Source: Sphingobacteriaceae bacterium (GTDB lineage: Bacteria; Bacteroidota; Bacteroidia; Sphingobacteriales; Sphingobacteriaceae). From it: a stretch of DNA of 64,000 bases. The stretch spans positions 1 to 64,000 of the forward strand of contig CANKAT010000001.1 of assembly GCA_947479815.1 (NCBI GenBank), written 5' to 3'. Position numbers and translations under genes: made by a program. This document shows positions 34,233 through 43,368 of this stretch, one piece after another (positions within the stretch are counted from its first letter, which is position 1; the number at the start of each line of letters is the position of its first letter). A model generated the notes under the pieces. The model had not been told where the DNA came from and did no database searches. It saw only the letters and a list, made by a program, of their open reading frames with translations.

Positions 34233-35252
34233 TTAATAAACAGTTAACTCCCCGCGCAAATCAGTTTCAAGGTATTCAGCAATTTTTTTATTGCTTTTTA
34301 CATTGCCTAAGAGGTACATCAGCTTGGTTACAGCAGCCTCAAAGGTCATGTCAAAACCACTTACTACACCCATTTCCAGAAGTTTTCTACTGGTTTCATA
34401 GCGTCCCAGCTCTACAGTTCCTACCTTGCACTGCGAAATATTAAGGATTAGCTTTCCTCCATCTATTGCTTCTTTCAATAAATCAAGAAACCATTGTTGA
34501 GTGGATGTATTGCCTGAGCCGAAGGTTTCCATGATCACTGCCTTGCATTCTGCAGAAAGGGCAGACTTCACTATTGCCGGACTAATACCGGGATATAATT
34601 TCAGAATGCCGATGGCACTATCCAGTTTAGTATGAAATTTGACCGGTTCTATACTTGGTTTCAGGATGACATTCTTATTGAACTTCAGATAAACACCGGC
34701 TTCGGCAAGAATGGGGTAGTTTGGAGATCTAAAGGCTTCAAACTTCTCTGAATTATATTTAAAAGAACGGTTAGCCCTAAAAAGTTTATAATCAAAATAG
34801 ATGCATACTTCGGGCACCATTGATTTTCCTTTTCGCTTTTCTGCTGCGATTTCAAGAGCTGTAATCAAATTTTCCTTGGCATCTGTACGAATTCCATTGA
34901 CAGGAAGCTGCGAACCCGTAAAAATTACTGGTTTACCTAAGTTTTCAATCATAAAACTCAAAGCCGATGCCGTGTACGACATGGTGTCTGAACCGTGAAG
35001 CACAACAAATCCATCGTAATGCTCATATTCCTTTTTAATCAGTTGAGCAAGTTCTTTATAAACCTCGGGGCTCATATTTGAAGAATCGATCAGAGGATCA
35101 AATGAATGGACTTTAAACTGATATTTCAGCCTCTTAAGTTCGGGCACATGATCTGTGATCTGCTCAAAATTGAAAGGTACAAGTACCCCCGATTTTGGAT
35201 CATTAATCATACCGATAGTTCCGCCGGTATAGATAATCAGAACATTAGTCAT
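34233..35252 (-). CDS. ansA: type I L-asparaginase
   Basis: This cytoplasmic asparaginase hydrolyses L-asparagine to aspartate and ammonia. The N-terminal nucleophile loop IYTGGTIGM (Thr12), the second catalytic threonine region VLHGSDTMSYTASALSFM, and GKPVIFTGSQLP are all canonical, and the C-terminal domain (VIMETFGSGNTS) is complete. There is no signal peptide, which favours the type I enzyme. The length (339 residues) is normal. It precedes the symporter operon on the same strand with 173 bases between, so a functional link is uncertain. Confidence 0.88.
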   Translation of the reverse strand: MTNVLIIYTGGTIGMINDPKSGVLVPFNFEQITDHVPELKRLKYQFKVHSFDPLIDSSNMSPEVYKELAQLIKKEYEHYDGFVVLHGSDTMSYTASALSFMIENLGKPVIFTGSQLPVNGIRTDAKENLITALEIAAEKRKGKSMVPEVCIYFDYKLFRANRSFKYNSEKFEAFRSPNYPILAEAGVYLKFNKNVILKPSIEPVKFHTKLDSAIGILKLYPGISPAIVKSALSAECKAVIMETFGSGNTSTQQWFLDLLKEAIDGGKLILNISQCKVGTVELGRYETSRKLLEMGVVSGFDMTFEAAVTKLMYLLGNVKSNKKIAEYLETDLRGELTVY

Positions 35253-35372
35253 GGAATATTTTATTATTTGTTAGGAACAGTAAAGATATAAAAAGTGCTC
35301 AAATGAGACTATTTAAGGTGCAATTTTTGATTTTTTTTAAAACAATGTTTACAATTATTATTCATCTAAGGT

Positions 35373-36018
35373 AGGTAGCTAACTCCAAGCACAGGAAAAC
35401 TTAGTTCAATCTTAAACAAATCGTCCATTCACTGAACTACTTTTAATAGAAAGAAATATTAGCGCTTGTGCAGCATTTTTTTTACTATTTAAATAGGCTT
35501 TAAATAAATTCGTGCGAATTCTATGAAGGTCTCTCACCTGCTAAAGGGCAGGTTTCGGGATGACATTTGCTTTAAATTTAATTAATTTTTTTAAGCTCTA
35601 TTCAGATGTAATCCCTGCCTACTAGCAGGCAATGCCGCGCAAAACGGTTAATCCAATTATTTTTATCCGACACGCTCGCTCCAAAGGAGTCCTACGTACA
35701 CAGACCTTTAATAACCGATCTTCCGTCACGTCCCGTACCGATAGCTATCGGGAGCTATCGGGAGCTATCGGGATCTGTTGCGGCACGCACTCCATTGGCC
35801 AACCCACTGCCTTTCATAGCAGCAGGCGCAGCGGTAGCATTTATTCGGTGTAGTTTATTGTTTTTTAAAGGTACTCATGGTCTCGTCGTACCGCCTCGGC
35901 ATGGGTACTTTTTTGCCCGTCCGAACGGATTCATCCGGGCGGGCTACAGAAAAAGAACTAGGCCCCCGAGGCTATGAGCGGAATGAAATTATGAAAGGCA
36001 GGTAGCTAACTCCAAGCA
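35373..36018. repeat. repeat-rich intergenic stretch bounded by 19-bp direct repeats
   Basis: The 19-mer aggtagctaactccaagca occurs at 35373-35391 and 36000-36018. Between lie small hairpins (acctgc-taaagg-gcaggt near 35536; gcccgtccg...ccgggcggg near 35916-35943), the 14-bp palindrome ccgatagctatcgg (35738) and a 10-bp tandem repeat ggagctatcg (35741-35773, about 3.3 units). The ORFs called here (35632-35853, 35795-35977) look like shadows of repeats. This covers most of the 795-bp gap between the asparaginase and AraC genes. Confidence 0.65.
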
Positions 36019-36047
36019 TAAAGGAATATAAAAAGTGTATTTAGGCA

Positions 36048-36983
36048 TCAGGCAAATTCAGATGAAGTTCTATTTGAAATCACGACCCATTTTCCGCTAT
36101 TCCCCACTTGAGGGACATTAATGTTTGATGTTTTTCGGTATTCACTTGGTGTCATATTTTTAATCTTCCTGAATTGTCTATTAAAATTTGCCAGATTATT
36201 AAACCCACATTTATATGCAATTTCAACTACATACTCTTCATGCTCACCTAATAACTTACATGCATGGCCAACTCTTACTTTATTCAAATACTCAACAAAT
36301 GTAACCCTATAATGTTCTTTAAAATAATTGCAAAAAGTACTGACGGCCATATTCGCAACAGATGCAACCTCATTAAGGGTTATATCGCGATCAAAGTTTC
36401 GCAGGATGTAGGCATTAACCTTACTAAATTTATCTGAACAATCTAATAACCCTTGTTTTAAGTAGCCCGGACTTGCAAGAAGGTCATATTCATTATTAGC
36501 ACAAAGGATATCAAAAATTGTCAGTAGTGAAGCCAGCCGCAATACCCCACTCATATTCTGCATTTCATGCATTAAAGCAGCAATTTTATTCCGTGTATTA
36601 CCTTTAATTACAATTCCATGTTTGGATAGTTTCAAAAGATTGTTAATAGGTTCCATCTCGGGAAGATTAAAAAAATCAGGCCCTAAGAAATTTTCAACAA
36701 AATGAATCACAGTTGCTTCAGCAGTTAGATTTCTCTTCCCCTTAAAATATTGAGGATCATTTGTCCAAAGATGCGGAAGTGAAGGCCCCATTAATACAAG
36801 GTCGCCCTCCATAAAATAACCGATATGATCACCAACTTGCCGCATACCCGTACTTCTATTGACTAACACTAATTCAAATTCAGAGTGATAATGCCATGGG
36901 CAAGGGAAATATGGACCTTCTTCCTTAAATATTATGAAAGATTTATCTAATTCAAGCGGGATATGGTATTGTAAAGCTTTCAT
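36048..36983 (-). CDS. AraC-family transcriptional regulator
   Basis: The N-terminal half is a cupin-like sensor (YFPCPWHYHSEFELVLVNRSTG, then MEGDLVLMGPSLPHLW), and the C-terminal 100 residues hold the two AraC helix-turn-helix motifs (DITLNEVASVANMAVSTFCNYFKEHY; VVEIAYKCGFNNLANFNRQFRKIKNMTPSEYR). Regulators of this type usually sense a sugar. It is divergent from the MFS transporter gene across 348 bases and could control it; it might also act on the large catabolic block to the right. ATG start at 36983; the full length of 311 residues is normal. Confidence 0.9.
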   Translation of the reverse strand: MKALQYHIPLELDKSFIIFKEEGPYFPCPWHYHSEFELVLVNRSTGMRQVGDHIGYFMEGDLVLMGPSLPHLWTNDPQYFKGKRNLTAEATVIHFVENFLGPDFFNLPEMEPINNLLKLSKHGIVIKGNTRNKIAALMHEMQNMSGVLRLASLLTIFDILCANNEYDLLASPGYLKQGLLDCSDKFSKVNAYILRNFDRDITLNEVASVANMAVSTFCNYFKEHYRVTFVEYLNKVRVGHACKLLGEHEEYVVEIAYKCGFNNLANFNRQFRKIKNMTPSEYRKTSNINVPQVGNSGKWVVISNRTSSEFA

Positions 36984-37331
36984 GATAAAATCATTTTAAG
37001 TTCTTAACCTAAATTAATGTAAAAAGGCAATAAAAATTGATTTATAGAAAATAGTATCAGGAATATAAACAAAAGTAGCAGGAAAATGGCCTCAAGCTAA
37101 ATAGTTTTGAAACTTAGACATGTGTATAATACTTTTTTATTAAAATTCTTGATATAGAAAAAGACTATTTTTTTACCTTAATTATACTTAATTGAAATTA
37201 AGCATATCTGACAGAACTTATTATGCATTATTAAATGAAAAATGTTATTTTTAAATAGCTAAATAAAGATATTGGAACAATTTATTTCTATTTGAATAAT
37301 ACACTTAAAATAACTAGGTAAACAAACTATT
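36984..37331. promoter_or_regulatory. divergent intergenic region between AraC regulator and MFS transporter
   Basis: This is a 348-bp, very AT-rich stretch that must carry both promoters and probably the AraC-type operator. I see no strong dyad and no exact TTG/TAnnTTTG pair; ttatttctatttg at about 37281 is a near-match. Nothing coding is seen. Confidence 0.4.
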
Positions 37332-38567
37332 ATGCAAGCACAAATCAAAACTAAATTATCAATCTTCATGTTTCTTCAATATCTAATTTGGGGATCATGG
37401 TATGTGAGTATGGCAAGCTATTTAAGCAAAACACTACAGTTTAGCGGGGAGCAAATCGGACTAGCTTATGGCGCCTTTGCTATTGGAGCTATGATCGCAC
37501 CTTTCTTTGTTGGCTTAATCGCCGATCGGTATTTTGCATCTGAAAAGATATTGGCTTTTCTAGGTATTTTTGGCGGATTACTCTTATTTCTGCTTCCTGA
37601 AATGACTACATTCGGAGGCTTCTACCCAATGTTGATACTGTATTGCTGTACTTATGTGCCTACTTTGGCACTTGGAAATTCAGTTTCGCTACACCACCTT
37701 GAAAACCCAAAACGCGATTTTCCATTAGTGAAAACTCTCTCAGCAGTAGGATGGATTGCTGCAGGATTAATGCTCAGCTTTGTATTTCATGGAGAACTTT
37801 CTGCCATACAGTTTTATGTTGCAGGAACAATATCAATACTATTCGGACTTTTCAGTCTTACTTTGCCCCATACTCCTCCGATGAAAACCGGAAAAGATGT
37901 GAGTCTGGGAGAGATTCTTGGATTAGATGCCCTGGCCTTATTGAAAAAACCATCATTTGCCATCTTTATTGCGTGTATGTTCCTGATCTGCATACCCCTT
38001 TATTTCTACTTCGTAAACATGAACCTCTACGTTACGGAACTAGGCTGGACCAATTCGGCAGCAAAAATGTCGCTGGCACAGGTTTCAGATATATTATTCC
38101 TGATTTTATTACCAATCCTACTTAGCACTTTTGGATATAAGAAGACGATCTTCATCGGAATTTTAGCCTGGGCCGCACGTTACTTCTTTCTAGCAGGAAG
38201 TGTTGACGCTGGAAATATGCAGACAACATTTGTATTCACAGCAATTCTGCTTCATGGTGTCTGCTACGACTTCCTATTCATAGCCGGACAGTTATATGTA
38301 GATGGAGAAGCTAATGAGCGAATCAGAGGCGCTGCTCAGGGATTAATCGCATTCATACTTTGGGGTTTAGGAGCATTTGTAGGGACAAATTTGGCAGGTA
38401 TTTCGCAGGCGGCTTATACGCTAGAAAATGCTAGTGGAACAATTGCACATGACTGGCAAGGCATCTGGATTTATCCTGCTTGGGGCTCTGTTGCTGTACT
38501 TTTGATTTTTGTAATTTTCTTCCGTGAACCTAAAAAAGTTGTGAAATTAGACGCTGAGAAAAGCTAA
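37332..38567 (+). CDS. MFS transporter, nucleoside:H+ symporter (NupG-like)
   Basis: Twelve membrane segments are suggested over 411 residues. The N-terminus (FMFLQYLIWGSWYVSMASYLSKTLQFSGEQIGLAYG) and the following APFFVGLIADRYFASEKILAF are those of the nucleoside permease (NHS) family of MFS proteins. In Bacteroidota the family is broad and many members sit beside Gfo/Idh oxidoreductases, so the substrate may be a glycoside rather than a nucleoside. It is followed by a repeat and then a Gfo/Idh gene in the same direction, 76 bases away. Confidence 0.85.
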   Translation: MQAQIKTKLSIFMFLQYLIWGSWYVSMASYLSKTLQFSGEQIGLAYGAFAIGAMIAPFFVGLIADRYFASEKILAFLGIFGGLLLFLLPEMTTFGGFYPMLILYCCTYVPTLALGNSVSLHHLENPKRDFPLVKTLSAVGWIAAGLMLSFVFHGELSAIQFYVAGTISILFGLFSLTLPHTPPMKTGKDVSLGEILGLDALALLKKPSFAIFIACMFLICIPLYFYFVNMNLYVTELGWTNSAAKMSLAQVSDILFLILLPILLSTFGYKKTIFIGILAWAARYFFLAGSVDAGNMQTTFVFTAILLHGVCYDFLFIAGQLYVDGEANERIRGAAQGLIAFILWGLGAFVGTNLAGISQAAYTLENASGTIAHDWQGIWIYPAWGSVAVLLIFVIFFREPKKVVKLDAEKS

Positions 38568-38577
38568 GAATGGAACG

Positions 38578-38660
38578 TAATTCATAATTCGTATTTCGTA
38601 ATTCGTAATTCGTAATTCGTAATTGAAAACTAATAATTCGTAATTGAAAACTAAAATTCG
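38578..38660. repeat. heptamer microsatellite and duplicated 19-mer
   Basis: The unit cgtaatt is repeated four times at 38597-38624, within a wider run of attcgta variants. The 19-mer aattcgtaattgaaaacta occurs at 38614-38632 and 38635-38653. The second copy contains the TTG start codon of the following gene. Confidence 0.85.
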
Positions 38661-39636
38661 CTGGGGGGTACTTAGCACCGCCAAAATAGGTGTAGTAAAA
38701 GTTATTCCCGCTATGCAAAAGGGGAAATACTGTGAAATTACTGCGATAGCCTCCCGAGGTTTGAATGAGGCAAAAAAAGTGGCAGATTCGCTTGGAATTC
38801 CAAAAGCTTACGGTTCATACGAAGAACTCCTTTCTGAGCCTATGGTAGATGCAGTATATATTCCTTTACCTAACCATTTGCATGTAGAATGGGCTATTAG
38901 GGCCATGGAGGCCGGAAAACATGTGCTACTAGAGAAGCCAGTTGGCCTCACCAGTAAGCAGGCTGAAAGCTTAATACAGGTTTCGAAAGGCAAACCCCAG
39001 TTAAAAATAATGGAAGGGTTTATGTACCGTCATCATCCTCAGTGGCAAAAAGCTAAAGAGCTGGTTGAAGATGGACAAATTGGAACACTTAAATCTATCC
39101 AGTCATTCTTTTCGTATCACAATACAGATCCAAGCAATATTCGTCATAATCCGGATTTTGGAGGGGGTGGCCTGATGGATATTGGCTGCTATTGCATTTC
39201 CTTGTCACGGTTTATTTTTGGTAAAGAGCCCAAACGAGTTAATGGACTTGTTGAGTTCGATCCGATATTTAAAACAGATCGGATGGCTTCTGGAATACTT
39301 GATTTTTCATGTGGAATTTCCACATTTACCTGTTCAACGCAATTAATGCCCTATCAGAGGGTAAATATTTTTGGGGATGCGGGGAGTATAGAAATAGAAA
39401 TTCCGTTTAATGCTCCACCAGACAAACCAACCAGGTTATGGATAAATACCTCAGAAGGCACTAAGGAAATTATCTTTGATATCTGTGACCAATACACCAT
39501 TCAGGGCGATCTCTTCTCGAAGGCGATTCTGGATAACACAGTGGTTCCTACCCCGCTTGGAGACGCACTTCATAACATGCTGGTGATTGAAGCTGTTTTT
39601 AAGAGTTCTGAAAGTGGGGAATGGGTAAGTATTTGA
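38644..39636 (+). CDS. Gfo/Idh/MocA-family oxidoreductase (cytoplasmic)
   Basis: The NAD(P)-binding Rossmann fold starts at once (IRWGVLSTAKIGVVKVIPAM), followed by YIPLPNHLHVEWAIRAMEAGKHVLLEKPVG with the family's EKP motif (residues 97-99) and a C-terminal alpha/beta domain beginning FMYRHHPQW. It should oxidise or reduce a sugar or polyol derivative. The start is TTG at 38644: a TAA stop precedes it directly in frame, and no ATG occurs before the Rossmann fold. The codon lies within a repeat unit, so its context could change by repeat slippage. Probably co-transcribed with the MFS transporter. Confidence 0.85.
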   Translation: MKTKIRWGVLSTAKIGVVKVIPAMQKGKYCEITAIASRGLNEAKKVADSLGIPKAYGSYEELLSEPMVDAVYIPLPNHLHVEWAIRAMEAGKHVLLEKPVGLTSKQAESLIQVSKGKPQLKIMEGFMYRHHPQWQKAKELVEDGQIGTLKSIQSFFSYHNTDPSNIRHNPDFGGGGLMDIGCYCISLSRFIFGKEPKRVNGLVEFDPIFKTDRMASGILDFSCGISTFTCSTQLMPYQRVNIFGDAGSIEIEIPFNAPPDKPTRLWINTSEGTKEIIFDICDQYTIQGDLFSKAILDNTVVPTPLGDALHNMLVIEAVFKSSESGEWVSI

Positions 39637-39684
39637 GATATTTTCTTCTATTGAATTTTAAATGTTCTGTAAATCAATAATTGA

Positions 39685-40971
39685 TTAAGTCAAATCCCAT
39701 TCCTTCCGCTTTTCTACTGACAATAAGCTGTTTGCTTCGCGATCTCCTTTAAATTTCTCTCTATTCTCGCTCCATTCAAGCTTTCTACCCACTTTATAGG
39801 AGATAAGTCCTAACTGCATTGGCAGTGTAAGTTTGCGAGCATATTCCAAATTAGATTCTGGTTGTGTACGTGATTTAACTGCATTCACAAAATTCTGCTG
39901 ATGACCTGGCGAACGCTCAACGGTGATCGGAACTTTAGTTAAATCAAGTATTAGCTCTCCGCCTATTCTAACCTCATGCGTATTATAATCACAAATCAAC
40001 GTACCTTTTTCACCCTCAAAATAAGCGCCGATATTACTACGGCTGGCCGCTCCAGGTACATTAGGTGCCTGACTGGTCCAGAAAATATTTAAATTTTCGT
40101 ATTCATAGTCCACATCAATCCAACGCTGAACATTAGAAATTCCTGTATTTTGTTCACCTCTGGCATTGATGCTTTTCAATCCTTGAGGTTGTAGAGCCCA
40201 AAAAGCTACGTCGGCAATATGCGACCAGAAATCGCCAAAAACACCGCCGCCATAATCAGAGAAATAGCGCCAATTAAAATGACAGCGCTGTGGATCATAC
40301 TCCGATAATGGAGCTGGGCCAAGCCACATATCCCAATCCAGATTCTTTGGAGCCGGCTGATATGCTGCCGGACCAAAATCAGGAGGAAAACCAGATTTCC
40401 ATAAGCGAACCGTATGAACTTTACCCAAAATACCAGAACGAACCAACTCCACAACGCGATGATAATTATCACCCGCATGAATCTGGGTACCCAATTGAAA
40501 AACCCTATCGTACCGATTTAGATTCTTAAGCATCTCCTGCCCTCCCCGAACATCATGAGATAACGGTTTTTCACAATAAACATCTTTACCAGCCTTAAAC
40601 GCAAGAGTAGCAACTTGACTATGCCAATGGTCTGGTGTAGCACAGCTTATCGCATCAATATCCTTGCGATCAAGTATATGCCTGAAATCTTTGTAAGCCT
40701 GTGCTTTATGCCCGGGACGAAGCGTGTCCAGAGTTTTCATCGTGGAATCTAGATGAAGCTGATCCACGTCGCATAAGGCTACTATTTCAACTTCCGGAAT
40801 TGCTGCAAACCATTTCATATGCGCATTACCCATTCCACCAAGACCAATATGGGCAACTCGTAAGCGATCACTTGCAGCTACCTTGCGCAGCATGTCAGGA
40901 AACATTAACATTCCCATCCCGGCAATGCTAGTTTTCTTGATAAATTCCCTTCGGTTTGAATTCAATTTCAT
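39685..40971 (-). CDS. Tat-exported Gfo/Idh/MocA-family oxidoreductase
   Basis: A twin-arginine signal (NRREFIKKTSIAGMGMLMFP) precedes the Rossmann fold (LRVAHIGLGGMGNAHMKWF), then CATPDHWHSQVATLAFKAGKDVYCEKPLS with the EKP motif, and a C-terminal domain with RYFSDYGGGVFGDFWSHIAD. Exported members carry tightly bound NAD(P) and are common in Bacteroidota; characterised relatives act on the C3 position of sugars or on N-acetylgalactosaminides. Here it is the last gene of the minus-strand block and lies next to three DUF1080 domains, whose characterised relatives hydrolyse 3-keto-glycosides, so 3-oxidation of a glycoside is a reasonable guess. Confidence 0.87.
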   Translation of the reverse strand: MKLNSNRREFIKKTSIAGMGMLMFPDMLRKVAASDRLRVAHIGLGGMGNAHMKWFAAIPEVEIVALCDVDQLHLDSTMKTLDTLRPGHKAQAYKDFRHILDRKDIDAISCATPDHWHSQVATLAFKAGKDVYCEKPLSHDVRGGQEMLKNLNRYDRVFQLGTQIHAGDNYHRVVELVRSGILGKVHTVRLWKSGFPPDFGPAAYQPAPKNLDWDMWLGPAPLSEYDPQRCHFNWRYFSDYGGGVFGDFWSHIADVAFWALQPQGLKSINARGEQNTGISNVQRWIDVDYEYENLNIFWTSQAPNVPGAASRSNIGAYFEGEKGTLICDYNTHEVRIGGELILDLTKVPITVERSPGHQQNFVNAVKSRTQPESNLEYARKLTLPMQLGLISYKVGRKLEWSENREKFKGDREANSLLSVEKRKEWDLT

Positions 40972-40979
40972 ATAGATTT

Positions 40980-41010
40980 AGATATGAGATATGAGATGTG
41001 AGATGTGAGA
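40980..41010. repeat. simple tandem repeat (gatatgaga / gatgtgaga)
   Basis: The sequence agatatgagatatgagatgtg continues as agatgtgaga, about three and a half units of 9-10 bp. It lies between the oxidoreductase and DUF1080 genes, just upstream of the former's start codon, and could alter its leader length. Confidence 0.7.
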
Positions 41011-41060
41011 AAGGCTCTTGGTCAAACACTCATTCCAAATAACATATTAACTAATTATAC

Positions 41061-42431
41061 CTATTTCGTACTTAAATCCTTGATTCTAATATTTCTAAAA
41101 AGCAATTCAGAACCATGTCCCAGAAAACCGATATGTCCACTATCACGCAATAATCCGGGATGAGCTTTACCGTCGGCAGCACCATTTTTCCTGGCATCTG
41201 TAATATCCCCATCAAGAATCACGGTACCATTTAAAATAACTTTGATCTTTGGTCCCTGCACGATCACTTCCTGATAATTCCATTCACCAACAGGCTTCAG
41301 CGAGCCTCTTTTTGCAGGAATTGTACCATAAACAGATCCATGGTACTGATAAACATGAAGATCCTTATACACAGGAGCATCATTATCTAATATTTGTAAT
41401 TCCATACCTTCATAAGCTGCATCACCGGTTATAGGTGACCTGATACCCAGACCATTATTAGCACCCGGAGTCAATTGAAATTCAAAACGGAAAACAAAGT
41501 CGCTGAATTCTTCTTTGGTAAATAAATTATTGCCAAGAGTACTTTTTCCAGGCTTAGGGCGAACGGCCAAATTGCCATTTTCGGTGATGTAATCTCTGGT
41601 ATTCCCCCTCCAGTTGTACATATTAGTTCCATCAAAAAGCACTTTAAACCCTTCTTTCTGTTCCTTTTTACTCAGCTCAAATGATTTTGCACGTGGCAAT
41701 TCCTTGATGTAAATATTACGATAAGAAACCGGTGAGCCATGTGCCTGCAACTCAATCTGTTCTTCAGCAAATATTGGCAGGTTCTTGTCCCAGTAATTTT
41801 CCAGGATCACATTATCAGTAACCAGCTCACCATTCAAATAAACAGTCACGCGATCAGCTTTCATAATGATCCGGAACGTATTCCATTCATCCAATTTCTT
41901 ATCAGCCACTTTTAATGGCTTACTTTCATTGACCTGATTATTGTATAATCCGCCTGAACCTACCTGTGCTCCTGATTTTACACGGGCATTATCCCAAATC
42001 TGCACCTGTGGTGTTCCTCTTAGATAAATACCAGCATCACCCTCCTGCTTTCCATTGTCAATGATCTTCCAGTCAACCATCATCTCAAAATCGCCATATT
42101 TCTTAACTGTAGTAATATTATTTCCATGCCCAGTAAATTGAAGCTCGCCATTGACCACTTTCCAGCTGTCACGCATTTCTGCGTCAGCTTTTACCTGTTC
42201 TGCTGCCAAAGTTTTAGCATCCATTTTAGACCTTTTAATTGGGTCAGCAACCAGGCCTTTCCAGCCTGTAAGATCTTTACCATTGAATAAGGCGGTAAAG
42301 CCATTCATTTGAGGGTTCTCAATAGTCTGCCCAACAGCGTTTGTTGATAGAGGATTCTCTGCCAATGCAAAAATTGCAGGAAGAACTAATGCAGCCAGAA
42401 GAAATAGACGAATTTTTTTTGGAGAAAACAT
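41061..42431 (-). CDS. exported protein with two DUF1080 domains (3-keto-disaccharide hydrolase-like)
   Basis: A signal peptide (about 1-24, ending IFALAEN) is followed by two concanavalin-like DUF1080 domains, about 43-240 and 260-452. Each starts with the signature phenylalanine-asparagine/aspartate-Gly-lys..W pattern (FTALFNGKDLTGWKGL; FKVLFDGTNMYNWRGN) and ends GHGSxxxxRNIxIK. Domain 1 also has EQIELQAHGSPVSYRNI. Related domains have been shown to hydrolyse 3-keto-glycosides; which domain, if either, is active here cannot be told. It lies between another DUF1080 gene and an exported oxidoreductase, consistent with a periplasmic oxidise-then-hydrolyse scheme. Confidence 0.87.
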   Translation of the reverse strand: MFSPKKIRLFLLAALVLPAIFALAENPLSTNAVGQTIENPQMNGFTALFNGKDLTGWKGLVADPIKRSKMDAKTLAAEQVKADAEMRDSWKVVNGELQFTGHGNNITTVKKYGDFEMMVDWKIIDNGKQEGDAGIYLRGTPQVQIWDNARVKSGAQVGSGGLYNNQVNESKPLKVADKKLDEWNTFRIIMKADRVTVYLNGELVTDNVILENYWDKNLPIFAEEQIELQAHGSPVSYRNIYIKELPRAKSFELSKKEQKEGFKVLFDGTNMYNWRGNTRDYITENGNLAVRPKPGKSTLGNNLFTKEEFSDFVFRFEFQLTPGANNGLGIRSPITGDAAYEGMELQILDNDAPVYKDLHVYQYHGSVYGTIPAKRGSLKPVGEWNYQEVIVQGPKIKVILNGTVILDGDITDARKNGAADGKAHPGLLRDSGHIGFLGHGSELLFRNIRIKDLSTK

Positions 42432-42518
42432 ATTTTCCTTTTTTAAGATTAATTTATAGAATTGAATTTAGCTTTTATATCGTGAAATTAAAATCTGATT
42501 CGATTGATTTATAAAATA

Positions 42519-43343
42519 TTAGTTTGCAGTAAGAGGTAGGATCTCAACTTTCCGGACAAACATTTCTGCTCCTTCAGACTGAATCTGAATTTTTCCTTTG
42601 GTGGGGCTTACATGATAAGCATCATTCACCAGAACTCCATTTAAATAAGCTGAAACTTTATCGCCTATAACCACACACTCTACTTTATTCCATTGACCGA
42701 CTGGTTTTTCAACATCATTCTTACCTCTGAACCCAAGAACATCCTTCCATTCAGGGTCTCTGGCAAACCAATCGATACGGCCACCATTTATCGTAAGCGG
42801 CTGCCCGCTTGCCAAATATACATTCCCTTTACCCTGCTGCTTAGGGGCCACATTGCTAGTTAAAGAAAACTTTTTGCTTCCATCACCCACAACCAGAAAA
42901 TCACCGGTCCCGCCCTCAATAATCTGACATTCAATAGAATACATCCATGTTCCAGAATAACCGCCATCTACACCAGTTGAATGTAAAAGGATACCACCAT
43001 CTCTTGCTCTATCAACTCGTGGTGCAAATGTTTTAGCGCCCCATTTAAATTCAACAGTTAGTTTATAATTACTATACTCCTCATTTGAGGTGATACATCC
43101 ATATTCCTCTCCTGAGATATGGATCAGTCCCTTATCCACGCTGAATACATTCTTTGGGTCAATATCGCGTCCGCGACCTTTAACAAATTTGTACCACCCA
43201 TCCAGATTCTGACCATTGAAGAGCGCAATAGATTTTGTGTTGCTGAGAGTTGAAGAACTTGATTTTGATTTAGTGGTGCCACATCCACCAAAGATGAATG
43301 ATACCGAAACAAGGGCTAGGGCGAATAGAAATACTTTTTTCAT
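42519..43343 (-). CDS. DUF1080 lipoprotein
   Basis: The lipobox (SFIFGGCG, Cys21) makes this a lipoprotein, followed by a Ser/Lys-rich linker and one DUF1080 domain from about 38 to the end (SIALFNGQNLDGWYKFVKGRGRD, GGILLHSTGVDGGY, MYSIECQIIEGGTGDF, VGQWNKVECVVIGDKVSAYLNG). It probably binds or hydrolyses a sugar derivative at the membrane. The gene lies 25 bases after the cytochrome-type dehydrogenase gene and 87 before the two-domain DUF1080 gene, so all three are likely on one transcript. Confidence 0.87.
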   Translation of the reverse strand: MKKVFLFALALVSVSFIFGGCGTTKSKSSSSTLSNTKSIALFNGQNLDGWYKFVKGRGRDIDPKNVFSVDKGLIHISGEEYGCITSNEEYSNYKLTVEFKWGAKTFAPRVDRARDGGILLHSTGVDGGYSGTWMYSIECQIIEGGTGDFLVVGDGSKKFSLTSNVAPKQQGKGNVYLASGQPLTINGGRIDWFARDPEWKDVLGFRGKNDVEKPVGQWNKVECVVIGDKVSAYLNGVLVNDAYHVSPTKGKIQIQSEGAEMFVRKVEILPLTAN

Positions 43344-43368
43344 GTTAAAATCGATAAATGTTAATTGA

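Noticed and set aside
35738-35773. Short CRISPR-like array
   Set aside because: The 10-bp units are contiguous with no spacers, so this is a simple tandem repeat.
35632-35977. Two overlapping plus-strand ORFs of 60-73 codons
   Set aside because: Their sequence is palindromes and tandem repeats, with no homology-like features; they are chance ORFs.
40206-40529. ORFs on both strands inside the exported Gfo/Idh gene
   Set aside because: Both lie in other frames of a well-supported gene and lack start context or motifs.
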